From Gordius sp. MW1 (taxonomy: Eukaryota > Nematomorpha > Gordioida > Gordea > Gordiidae), in contig OZ038526.1 of assembly GCA_964036665.1 (NCBI GenBank), forward strand, positions 14,384,001 through 14,448,000: 64,000 nucleotides of DNA, written 5' to 3'. This document shows, piece after piece, positions 36,901 to 49,150 of this stretch. How positions within the stretch are numbered: the first letter of the stretch is position 1; each line of letters begins with the position of its first letter. The translations under genes and the position numbers were made by a program. A model generated the notes under the pieces. The model was not told the origin of the DNA. It searched no databases and saw only the letters and a program-made list of their open reading frames with translations.

Positions 36901-39900
36901 AAGCGATATTAAAACAATCTAAACGCAACTCTAAAATTTTAATTTCTCTCAATCTAAAACTTCCCCTCGTGCAAAAATTCTTATCGTGATTCTACCAAGG
37001 ACATAATGCTAAGAATATTTACTGACTTTTAAAGATTTTTCAGATTCCTTTCGAAAGAATATGAAAAATAATATTTTTTTCGACCTCAAAATTTTTTCAA
37101 TTTATTCGTTCAACCATATCGCCCCCATGAAAGTTTTCGATATCAGAGGTGAATTCCGTAAAAAAAAAATTTTGATCAATCATCAAAAATTATTAACTTT
37201 AAATCACGATCGCATAGAGCTTGTTTCACAAAAACAATAGATCGCCCCCATGAAAGGTTTCGATATAAGAGGTGAATTTTTAAAAAAAAAAAATTTTGAT
37301 CAGTCATCAAAAATTATTAACTTTAAATCACGATCGCATAGAGCTTGTTTCACAAAAATTAGTTAGAGAAACGCTTAAAAAGCGATATTGAAACAATCTA
37401 AACGCAACTCTAAAATTTTAATTTCTCTCAATCTAAAACTTCCCCTCGTGCAAAAATTCTTATCGAGATTCTAACAAGGACATAATGCTAAGAATATTTA
37501 CTGACTTTTAAAGATTTTTTCAGATTCCTTTCGAAAGAATATGAAAAATAATATTTTTTTCGACCTCAAAATTTTTTCAATTTATTCGTTCAACCATATC
37601 GCCCCCATTAAAGTTTTCGATATCAGAGGTGAATTCCGTAAAAAAAAATTTTTTTATCAGTCATCAAAAATTATTAACTTTAAATCACGATCGCATAGAG
37701 CTTGTTTCACAAACTAGAGACACGCTTAGAAAGCGATATTGAAACAATCTAAACGCAACACGAAAATCTTAATTTCTCTCAATCTAAAACTTCGCCTCGT
37801 GCAAAAATTCTTATCGAGATTCTAACAAGGACATAACGCTAAGAATATTTATTGACTTTTAAAGATATTTTAGATTCCTTTCGAAAGAATTTGAAAAATA
37901 ATATTTTTTTCGACCTCAAAATTTTTTCAATTTATTCGTTCAACCATATCGCCCCCATGAAAGGTTTCGATATAAGAGATGAATTTTGTAAAAAAAAAAA
38001 ACTTGATCAGTCATCAAAAATTATTAACTTTAAATCACGATCGCATAGAGCTTGTTTCACAAAAATTAGTTAGAGAAACGCTTAAAAAGCGATATTGAAA
38101 CAATCTAAACGCAACTCTAAAATTTTAATTTCTCTCAATCTAAAACTTCCCCTCGTGCAAAAATTCTTATCGAGATTCTAACAAGGACATAATGCTAAGA
38201 ATATTTACTGACTTTTAAAGATTTTTTCAGATTCCTTTCGAAAGAATATGAAAAATAATATTTTTTTCGACCTCAAAATTTTTTCAATTTATTCGTTCAA
38301 CCATATCGCCCCCATGAAAGTTTTCGATATCAGAGGTGAATTCCGTAAAAAAAATTTTTTTGATCAGTCATCAAAAATTATTAACTTTAAATCACGATAA
38401 TAGAGCTTGTTTCACAAAAATTAGAGACACGCTTAGAAAGCGATATTGAAACAATCTAAACGCAACTCTAAAATTTTAATTTCTCTCAATCTAAAACTTC
38501 CCCTAGTGCAAAAATTCTTATCGAGATTCTAACAAGGACTTAATGTTAAGAATATTTACTGACTTTTAAAGATTTTTTCAGATTCCTTTCGAAAGAATAT
38601 GAAAAATAATATTTTTTTCGACCTCAAAATTTTTATTTATTCGTTCAACCATATCGCCCCCATGAAAGTTTTCGATATCAGAGGTGAATTCCGTAAAAAA
38701 ATTTTTTTTGATCAGTCATCAAAAATTATTAACTTTTAAATCACGATAGCATAGAGCTTGTTTCACAAAAATTAGAGACACGCTTAGAAAGCGATATTGA
38801 AACAATCTAAACGCAACACGAAAATCTTAATTTCTCTCAATCTAAAACTTCGCCTCGTGCAAAAATTCTTATCGAGATTCTAACAAGGACATAACGCTAT
38901 GAATATTTATTGACTTTTAAAGATTTTTTTAGATTCCTTTCGAAAGAATTTGAAAAATAATATTTTTTTCGACCTCAAAATTTTTTCAATTTATTCGTTC
39001 AGCCATATCGCCCCCATGAAAGGTTTCGATATAAGAGGTGAATTTTGTAAAAAAAAAAAAATTTTGATCAGTCATCAAAAATTATTAACTTTAAATCACG
39101 ATCGCAGAAGAGCTTGTTTCACAAAAATTAGAGACACGCTTAGAAAGCGATATTGAAATAATCTAAACGCAACTCGAAAATCGTAATTTCCCTCAAATTA
39201 AAATTTCCCCTCGTGCAAAAATTCTTATCGAGATTCTAACAAGGACATAATGCTAAAAATATTTACTGACTTTTAAAGATTTTTTCAGATTCCTTTCGAA
39301 AGAATATGAAAAATAATATTTTTTTCGACCTCAAAATTTTTTCAATTTATTCGTTCAACCATATCGCCCCCATGAAAGTTTTCGATATCAGAGGAGAATT
39401 CCGTAAAAAAAAAATTTTGATCAGTCATCAAAAATTATTAACTTTAAATCACGATCGCATAGAGCTTGTTTCACAAAAACAATAGATCGCCCCCATGAAA
39501 GGTTTCGATATAAGAAGGTGAATTTTGTAAAAAAAAAAATTTTGATTAGTCATCAAAAATTATTAACTTTAAATCACGATCGCATAGAGCTTGTTTCACA
39601 AAAATTAGAGACACGCTTAGAAAGCGATATTGAAACAATCTAAACGCAACTCTAAAATTTTAATTTCTCTCAATCTAAAACTTCCCCTCGTGCAAAAATT
39701 CTTATCGAGATTCTAACAAGCACATAATGCTAAGAATATTTACTGACTTTTAAAGATTTTTTCAGATTCCTTTCGAAAGAATATGAAAAATAATATTTTT
39801 TTCGACCTCAAAATTTTTTAAATTTATTCGTTCAACCATATCGCCCCCATGAAAGTTTTCGATATCAGAGGTGAATTCCGTAAAAAAAAATTTTTTGATC

Positions 39901-42900
39901 AGTCATCAAAAATTATTAACTTTAAATCACGATCGCATAGAGCTTGTTTCACAAAAATTAGAGACACGCTTAGAAAGCGATATTGAAACAATCTAAACGC
40001 AACACGAAAATCTTAATTTCTCTTAATCTAAAACTTCGCCTCGTGCAAAAATTCTTATCGAGATTCTAACAAGGACATAACGCTAAGAATATTTATTGAC
40101 TTTTAAAGATTTTTTTAGATTCCTTTCGAAAGAATTTGAAAAATAATATTTTTTTCTACCTCAAAATTATTTCAATTTATTCGTTCAACCATATCGCCCC
40201 CATGAAAGGTTTCGATATAAGAGGTGAATTTTGTAAAAAAAAAAATTTTGATCAGTCATCAAAAATTATTAACTTTAAATCACGATCGCATAGAGCTTGT
40301 TTCACAAAAACTAGAGACACGCTTAGAAAGCGATATTGAAACAATCTAAATGCAACTCTAAAATTTTATCTCTCAATCTAAAACTTCCCCTTGTGTAAAA
40401 ATTCTTATCGAGATTCTAACAAGGACATAATGCTAAGAATATTTACTGACTTTTAAAGATTTTTTCAGATTCCTTTCGAAAGAATATGAAAAATAATATT
40501 TTTTTCGACCTCAAAGTTTTTTCAATTTATTCGTTCAACCATATCGCCCCCATGAAAGGTTTCGATATAAGAGGTGAATTTTGTAAAAAAAAAATTTTGA
40601 TCAGTCATCAAAAATTATTAACTTTTAATCACGATCGCATAAAGCTTGTTTTACAAAAACTAGAGACACGCTTAGAAAGCGATATTGAAACAATCTAAAC
40701 GCAACTCTAAAATTTTAATTTCTCTCAATCTAAAACTTCCCCTCGTGCAAAAATTCTTATCGAGATTCTAACAAGGACATAATGCTAAGAATATTTAATG
40801 ACTTTTAAAGATTTTTTCAGATTCCTTTCGAAAGAATATGAAAAATAATATTTTTTTCGACCTCAAAATTTTTTCAATTTATTCGTTCAACCATATCGCC
40901 CCCATGAAAGTTTTCGATATCAGAGGTGAATTCCGTAAAAAAAAAATTTTGATCAGTCATCAAAAATTATTAACTTTAAATCACGATCGCATAGAGCTTG
41001 TTTCACAAAAACAATAGATCGCCCCCATGAAAGGTTTCGATATAAGAGGTGAATTTTGTAAAAAAAAAATTTGATCAGTCATCAAAAATTATTAACTTTA
41101 AATCACAATCGCATAGAGCTTGTTTCACAAAAATTAGAGACACGCTTAGAAAGCGATATTTTGAAACAATCTAAACGCAACTCTAAAATTTTAATTTCTC
41201 TTAATCTAAAACTTCCCCTCGTGCAAAAATTCTTATCGAGATTCTAACAAGGACATAATGCTAAAAATATTTACTTACTTTTAAAGATTTTTTCAGATTC
41301 CTTTCGAAAGAATATGAAAAATAATATTTTTTTCGACCTCAAAATTTTTTCAATTTATTCGTTCAACCATGTCGCCCCCATGAAAGTTTTCGATATCAGA
41401 GGTGAATTCCGTAAAAAAAATTTTTTGATCAGGCATCAAAAATTATTAACATTAAATCACGATCGCATAGAGCTTGTTTCACAAAAATTAGAGACACGCT
41501 TAGAAAGCGATATTGAAACAATCTAAACGCAACTCGAAAATCGTAATTTCCCTCAATCTAAAACTTCCCCTCGTGCAAAAATTCTTATCGAGATTCTAAC
41601 AAGGACATAATGCTCAGAATATTTACTGACTTTTGAAGATTTTTTCAGATTCCTTTCGAAAGAATATGAAAAATAATATTTTTTTCGACCTCAAAATTTT
41701 TTCAATTTATTCATTCAACCATATCGCCCCCATGAAAGTTTTCGATATCAGAGGTGAATTCCGTAAAAAAAATTTTTTTGATCAGTCATCAAAAATTATT
41801 AACTTTAAATCACGATAGGATAGAGCTTGTTTCACAAAAATTAGAGACACGCTTAGAAAGCGATATTGAAACAATCTAAACGCAACTCTAAAATTTTAAT
41901 TTCTCTCAATCTAAAACTTCCCCTCGTGCAAAAATTCTTATCGAGATTCTAACAAGGACATAATGCTAAGAATATTTACTGACTTTTAAAGATTTTTTCA
42001 GATTCCTTTCGAAAGAATATGAAAAATAATATTTTTTTCGACCTCAAATTTTTTTTAATTTATTCGTTCAACCATATCGCCCCCATGAAAGTTTTCGATA
42101 TCAGAGGTGAATTCCGTAAAAAAAAAATTTTGATCCGTCATCAAAAATTGTTAACTTTAAATCACGATCGCATAGAGCTTGTTTCACAAAAATTAGAGAC
42201 ACGCTTAGAAAGCGATATTGAAACAATCAAAACGCAACTCTAAAATTTTAATTTCTCTCAATCTAAAACTTTCCCTCGTGCAAAAATTCTTATCGAGATT
42301 CTAACAAGGACATAATGCTAAGAATATTTACTGACTTTTAAAGATTTTTTCAGATTCCTTTCGAAAGAATATGAAAAATAATATTTTTCTCGACCTCAAA
42401 ATTTTTTCAATTTATTCGTTCAACCATATCGCCCCCATGAAAGTTTTCAGAGGTGAATTCCGTAAAAAAAAATTTTTTGATCAGTCATCAAAAATTATTA
42501 ACTTTAAATCACGATAGCATAGCTTGTTTCACAAAAATTAGAGACACGCTTAGAAAGCGATATTGAAACAATCTAAACGCAACTCTAAAATTTTAATTTC
42601 TCTCAATCTAAAACTTCCCCTCGTGCAAAAATTCTTATCGAGATTCTAACAAGGACATAATGCTAAGAATATTTACTGACTTTTAAATATTTTTTCAGAT
42701 TCCTTTCGAAAGAATATGAAAAATAATATTTTTTTCGATCTCAAAATTTTTTCAATTTATTCGTTCAACCATATCGCCCCCATGAAAGGTTTCGATATAA
42801 GAGGTGAATTTTGTAAAAAAAAAATTTGATCAGTCATCAAAAATTATTAACTTTAAATCACGATCGCATAGAGCTTGTTTCACAAAAATTAGAGACACGC

Positions 42901-45814
42901 TTAGAAAGCGATATTGAAACAATCTAAACGCAACTCGAAAATCGTAATTTCCCTCAATCTAAAACTTCCCCTCGTGCAAAAATTCTTATCGAGATTCTAA
43001 CAAGGACATAATGCTAAGAATATTTACTGACTTTTAAAGATTTTTTCAGATTCCTTTCGAAAGAATATGAAAAATAATATTTTTTTCGACCTCAAAATTT
43101 TTTCAATTTATTCGTTCAACCATATCGCCCCCATGAAAGTTTTCGATATCAGAGGTGAATTCCGTAAAAAAATTTTTTTTGATCAGTCATCAAAAATTAT
43201 TAACTTTAAATCACGATAGCATAGAGCTTGTTTCACAAAAATTAGAGACACGCTTAGAAAGCGATATTGAAACAATCTAAACGCAACTCTAAAATTTTAA
43301 TTTCTCCCAATCTAAAACTTCCCCTCGTGCAAAAATTCTTATCGAGATTCTAACAAGGACATATTGCTAAGAATATTTACTGACTTTTAAAGATTTTTTC
43401 AGATTCCTTTCGAAAGAATATGAAAAATAATATTTTTTTCAACCTCAAAGTTTTTTCAATTTATTCGTTCAACCATATCGCCCCCATGAAAGGTTTCGAT
43501 ATAAGAGGTGAATTTTGTAAAAAAAAAAATTTTGATCAGTCATCAAAAATTATTAACTTTAAATCACGATCGCATAAAGCTTGTTTCACAAAAACTAGAG
43601 ACACGCTTAGAAAGCGATATTGAAACAATCTAAACGCAACTCGAAATCTTAATTTCCCTCAATCTAAAACTTCCCCTCGTGCAAAAATTCTTATCGAGAT
43701 TCTAACAAGGACTAATGCTAAGAATATTTACTGACTTTTAAAGATTTTTTCAGATTCCTTTCGAAAGAATATGAAAAATAATATTTTTTTCGACCTCAAA
43801 ATTTTTTCAATTTATTCGTTCAACCATATCGCCCCCATGAAAGTTTTCGATATCAGAGGTGAATTCCGTAAAAAAAAATTTTTTTGATCAGTCATCAAAA
43901 ATTATTAACTTTAAATCACGATAGCATAGAGCTTGTTTCACAAAAATTAGAGACACGCTTAGAAAGCGATATTGAAACAATCTAAACGCAACTCTAAAAT
44001 TTTAATTTCTCTCAATCTAAAACTTCCCCTCGTGCAAAAATTCTTATCGAGATTCTAACAAGGACTTAATGCTAAGAATATTTACTAACTTTTCAAGATT
44101 TTTTCAGATTCCTTTCGAAAGAATATGAAAAATAATATTTTTTTCGACCTCAAAATTTTTTCAATTTATTCGTTCAACCATATCGCCCCCATGAAAGTTT
44201 TCGATATCAGAGGTGAATTCCGTAAAAAAAATTTTTTTGATCAGTCATCAAAAATTATTAACTTTTAAATCACGATAGCATAGAGCTTGTTTCACAAAAA
44301 TTAGAGACACGCTTAGAAAGCGATATTGAAACAATCTAAACGCAACTCTAAAATTTTAATTTCTCTCAATCTAAAACTTCCCCTCGTGCAAAAATTCTTA
44401 TCGAGATTCTAACAAGGACATAATGCTAAGAATATTTACTGACTTTTAAATATTTTTTCAGATTACTTTCGAAAGAATATGAAAAATAATATTTTTTTCG
44501 ACCCCAAATTTTTTCAATTTATTCGTTCAACCATATCGCCCCCATGAAAGGTTTCGATATCAGAGGTGAATTCCGTAAAAAAAATTTTTTTGATCAGTCA
44601 TCAAAAATTATTAACTTTAAATCACGATCGCATAGAGCTTGTTTCACAAAAACTAGAGACACGCTTAGAAAGCGATATTGAAACAATCTAAACGCAACTC
44701 GAAAATTTTAATTTCTCACAATCTAAAACTTCGCCTCGTGCAAAAATTCTTATCGAGATTCTAACAAGGACATAATGCTAAGAATATTTACTGACTTTTA
44801 AAGATTTTTTCAGATTCCTTTCAAAAGAATATGAAAAATAATATTTTTTTCGACCTCAAAATTTTTTCAATTTATTCCTTCAACCATAGTTTCGATATAA
44901 GAGGTGAATTTTGTAAAAAAAAATTTTTTGATCAGTCATCAAAAATTATTATCTTTAAATCACGATCGCATAGAGCTTGTTTCACAAAAACTAGAGACAC
45001 GCTTAGAAAGCGATATTGAAAATGAAACTATCTAAACGCAACACGAAAATCGTAATTTCCCTCAATCTAAAACTTCCCCTCGTGTAAAAATTCTTATCGA
45101 GATTCTAACAAGGACATATTTACTGACTTTTAAAGATTTTTTCAGATTCCTTTCGAAAGAATATGAAAAATAATATTTTTTTCGACCTCAAATTTTTTTC
45201 AATTTATTCGTTCAACCATATCGCCCCTATGAAAGTTTTCGATATCAGAGGTGAATTCCGTAAAAAAATTTTTTTTGATCAGTCATCAAAAATTATTAAC
45301 ATTAAATCACGATCGCATAGAGCTTGTTTCACAAAAACTAGAGACACGCTTAGAAAGCGATATTAAAACAATCTAAACGCAACACGAAAATCTTAATTTC
45401 TCTCAATCTAAAACTTCGCCTCGTGCAAAAATTCTTATCGAGATTCTAACAAGGACATATTTACTGACTTTTAAAGATTTTTTCAGATTCCTTTCGAAAG
45501 AATATGAAAAATAATATTTTTTTCGACCACAAAATTTTTTCAATTTATTCGTTCAACCATATCGCCCCCATGAAAGGTTTCGATATAAGAGGTGAATTTT
45601 GTAAAAAAAAAAATTTGATCAGTCATCAAAAATTATTAACTTTAAATCACGATCGCATAGAGCTTGTTTTACAAAAACTAGAGACACGCTTAGAAAGCGA
45701 TATTGAAACAATCTAAACGCAACACTAAAATTTTATCTCTCAATCTAAAACTTCCCCTCGTGCAAAAATTCTTATCGAGATTCTAACAAGGACATAATGC
45801 TAAGAATATTTACT

Positions 45815-45830
45815 AAAGGAATCTGAAAAA
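45815..45830 (-). other. Micro-inversion inside a satellite A monomer
   Basis: AAAGGAATCTGAAAAA stands where the plus-strand monomer should read GACTTTTAAAGATTTTTTCAG and onward. These 16 bases are the reverse complement of the usual TTTTTCAGATTCCTTT and match the sequence found in the inverted block from 46007. About 30 bases of normal monomer are lost. The monomer resumes at TATTATTTTTTTCGACCTC. The position, 190 bases before the large inversion, suggests one event with template switching. Confidence 0.7.
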
Positions 45831-46006
45831 TATTATTTTTTTCGACCTCAAAATTTTTTCAATTTATACGTTCAACCATATCGCCCCCATGAAAGGTTTC
45901 GATATAAGAGGTGAATTTTGCAAAAAAAAAATTTGATCAGTCATCAAAAATTATTAACTTTAAATCACGATCGCATAGAGCTTGTTTCACAAAAACTAGA
46001 GACACG

Positions 46007-49000
46007 ATGATTAAAAACATTTTTTTTTACGGAATTCACCTCTGATATCGAAAACTTTCATGGGGGCGATATGGTTGAACGAATAAATTGAAAAAATTTT
46101 GAGGTCGAAAAAAATATTATTTTTCATATTCTTTCAAAAGGAATCTGAAAAAATCTTTAAAAGTCAGTAAATATTCTTAGCATTATGTCCTTGTTAGAAT
46201 CTCGATAAGAATTTTTCCACGAGGGGAAGTTGTAGATTGAGAGAAATTAAGATTTTCGAGTTGCGTTTAGATTGTTTCAATATCGCTATTAAGCGTGTCT
46301 CTAGTTTTTGTGAAACAAGCTCTATGCGATCGTGATTTAAAGTTAATAATTTATGATGACTGATCAAAAAATTTTTTTTTACGGAATTCACCTCTGATAT
46401 CGAAAACTTTCAAGGGTCGATAAACGAAAAAATTAAAAAAAATTTGAGGTCGTAAAAAATATTATTTTTCATATTCTTTCGAAAGGGGACTGAAAAAATT
46501 TTAAAGTGAGTAAATATTCTTAGCATTATGTCCTTGTTAGAATGTCGATAAAAATTTTTTCACGAGGCGAAGTTTTTGATTGAGAGAAATTACGATTTTC
46601 GTGTTGCGTTTAGATTGTTTGAATATCGCTTCTAAGCGTGTCTCTAGTTTTTGTGAAACAAGCTCTATGCGATCGTGATTTAAAGTTAATACTTTTTGAT
46701 GAAAATTTTTTTTCACGGAACTCACCTCTGATATCGAAAACTATCGTGAGGGCGATATGGTTGAACAAATAAATTGAAAAAATTTTGAGGTCGAAAAAAA
46801 TATTATTTTTGATATTAAAGGATGCTGAAATAATCTTTAAAAGTCAGTAAATATTCTTAGCATTATGTCCTTGTTGAATTTTTGAACGAGGCGAAGTTTT
46901 AGATTGAGAGAAATTAAGATTTTCGTGTTGCGTTTAGATTGTTTCAATATCGCTTTCTAAGCGTGTCTCTAGTTTTTGTGAAACTAGCTCTATGCGATCG
47001 TGATTTAAAGTTAATACTTTTTGGTGAAAATTTTTTTTCACGGAACTCACCTCTGATATTGAAAACTTTCGTGAGGGCGATATGGTTGAACGAATAAATT
47101 GAAAAAATTTTGAGGTCGAAAAAAATATTATTTTTCATATTCTTTCGAAAGGAATCTGAAAAAATCTTTAAAAGTCAGTAAATATTCTTAGCATTATGTC
47201 CTTGTTAGAATCTCGATAAAAATTTTTGCACGAGGCGAAGTTATAGATTGAGAGAAATTAAGATTTTTGAGTTGCGTTTACATTGTTTCAATATCGCTTT
47301 CTAAGCGTGTCTCTAGTTTTTGTGAAACAAGCTCTATGCGATCGTGATTTAAAGTTAATAATTTTTGATGACGGATCAAAAAATTTTTTTTTACGGAATT
47401 CACCTCTGATATCGAAAACTCATAGGGGCGATATGGTTTAACGAATAAATTGAAAAAATTTTGAGGTCGAATAAAATATTATTTTTCACATCTTTCGAAA
47501 GGAATCTGAAAAAATCTTTAAAAGTCAGTAAATATTCTTAGCATTATGTCCTTGTTAGAATCTCGATAAGAATTTTTGCACGAGGCGAAGTTTTAGATTG
47601 AGAGAAATTAAGATTTTCGTGTTGCGTTTAGATAGTTTCAATATCGCTTTATAAGCGTGTCTCTAGTTTTTGTGAGCTCTATGCGATCGTGATTTAAAGT
47701 TAAGAATTTTTGACGACTGATCAAAAAATTTTTTTTTTACGGAATTCACCTCTGATATCGAAAACTTTCATGGGGGCGATATGGTTGAACGAAAAAATTG
47801 AAAAAATTTTTAGTTCGAAAAAAATATTATTTTTCATATACTTTCGAAAGGAGGCTGAAAAAATCTTTAAAAGTTATTAAATATTCTTAGCATTATGTCC
47901 TTGTTACAATCTCGATAAGAATTTTTGCACGAGGCGAAGTTTTAGATTGAGAGAAATTAAGATTTTCGTGTTGCGTTTAGATAGTTTCAATATCGCTTTA
48001 TAAGCGTGTCTCTAGTTTTTGTGAAACAAGCTTTATGCGATCGTGATTTAAAGTTAATAATTTTTGATAACTGATCAAATAAATTTTTTTTACGGAATTC
48101 ACCTCTGATATCGAAAACTTTCATGAGGCGATATGGTTGAACGAATAAATTAAAAATTTTTGAGGTTGAAAAAAATATTATTTTTCATATTCTTTCGAAA
48201 GGAATCTGAAAAAATCTTTAAAAGTCAGTAAATATTCTTAGCATTATGTCCTTGTTAGAATCTCGATAAGAATTTTTGCACGAGGGGAAGTTTTAGATTG
48301 AGTGAAATTAAGATTTTCGAGTTGCTTTTACATTGCTTCAATATCGCTTTCTAAGCGTGTCTCTAGTTTTTGTGAAACAAGCTCTATGCGATCGTGATTT
48401 AAAGTTAATAATTTTTGATGACTGATCAAAAAAGTTTTTTTTACGGAATTCACCTCTGATATCGAAAACTTTCATGGGTCCGATAAACGAAAAAATTAAA
48501 AAAATTTGAGGTCGTAAAAAATATTATTTTTCATATTCTTTCGAAAGGTGACTGAAAAAATCTTTTAAAGTGAGTAAATATTCTTAGCATTATGTCCTTG
48601 TTAGAATGTCGATAAGAATTTTTGCACGAGGCGAAGTTTTTGATTGAGAGAAATACGATTTTCGTGTTGCGTTTAGATTGTTTCAATATCGCTTTATAAG
48701 CGTGTCTCTAGTTTTTGTGAAACAAGCTCTATGCGATCGTGATTTAAAGTTAATAATTTTTGATAACTGATCAAAAAATTTTTTTTTACGGAATTCACCT
48801 CTGATATCGAAAACTTTCATGGGGGCGATATGGTTGAACGAATAAATTGAAAATTTTTGAGGTTGAAAAAAATATTATTTTTCATATTCTTTCGAAAGGA
48901 ATCTGAAAAAATCTTTAAAAGTCAGTAAATATTCTTAGCATTATGTCCTTGTTAGAATCTCGATAAAAATTTTTGCACGAGGCGAAGTTATAGATTGAGA

Positions 49001-49150
49001 GAAATTAAGATTTTTGAGTTGCGTTTACATTGTTTCAATATCGCTTTCTAAGCGTGTCTCTAGTTTTTGTGAAACAAGCTCTATGCGATCGTGATTTAAA
49101 GTTAATAATTTTTGATGACTGATCAAAAAAATTTTTTTTTAAGGAATTCA
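46007..49150 (-). repeat. Satellite A array in inverted orientation (9 monomers)
   Basis: From ATGATTAAAAACAT the satellite reads as its reverse complement. ACGGAATTCACCTCTGATAT landmarks fall near 46029, 46379, 46713, 47039, 47391, 47741, 48090, 48439 and 48786, at intervals of about 326-352 bp. Plus array, a ~60-base unpaired stretch and this block form a large near-palindrome. Units here are more divergent than in the plus array; two are of the TCGGACCC variant also seen at 3872-4150. No gene is present: the minus-strand open frames here are the same monomer frame as on the plus side. Confidence 0.95.

Larger units (their letters stand above)
18821..46006 (+). repeat. Satellite A array, block 2
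   Basis: About 77 plus-oriented ~352 bp monomers, resuming at the base where the insert interrupted the unit. At least three subtypes are intermixed. One has AACTATCTAAACGCAACAAG with GACGTC and GTTAATTTT. A second has CAATCTAAACGCAACTC with TAAAATTTTAATTTCTCTC. A third has CAACACGAAAATCTTAATTT with GCCTCGTGATAAAATTC. From about 18.8 to 33.9 kb these follow a repeated order that defines higher-order repeats. From 34 to 46 kb the order is less regular and many units have private changes. There is no gene in this 27 kb. Confidence 0.97.
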
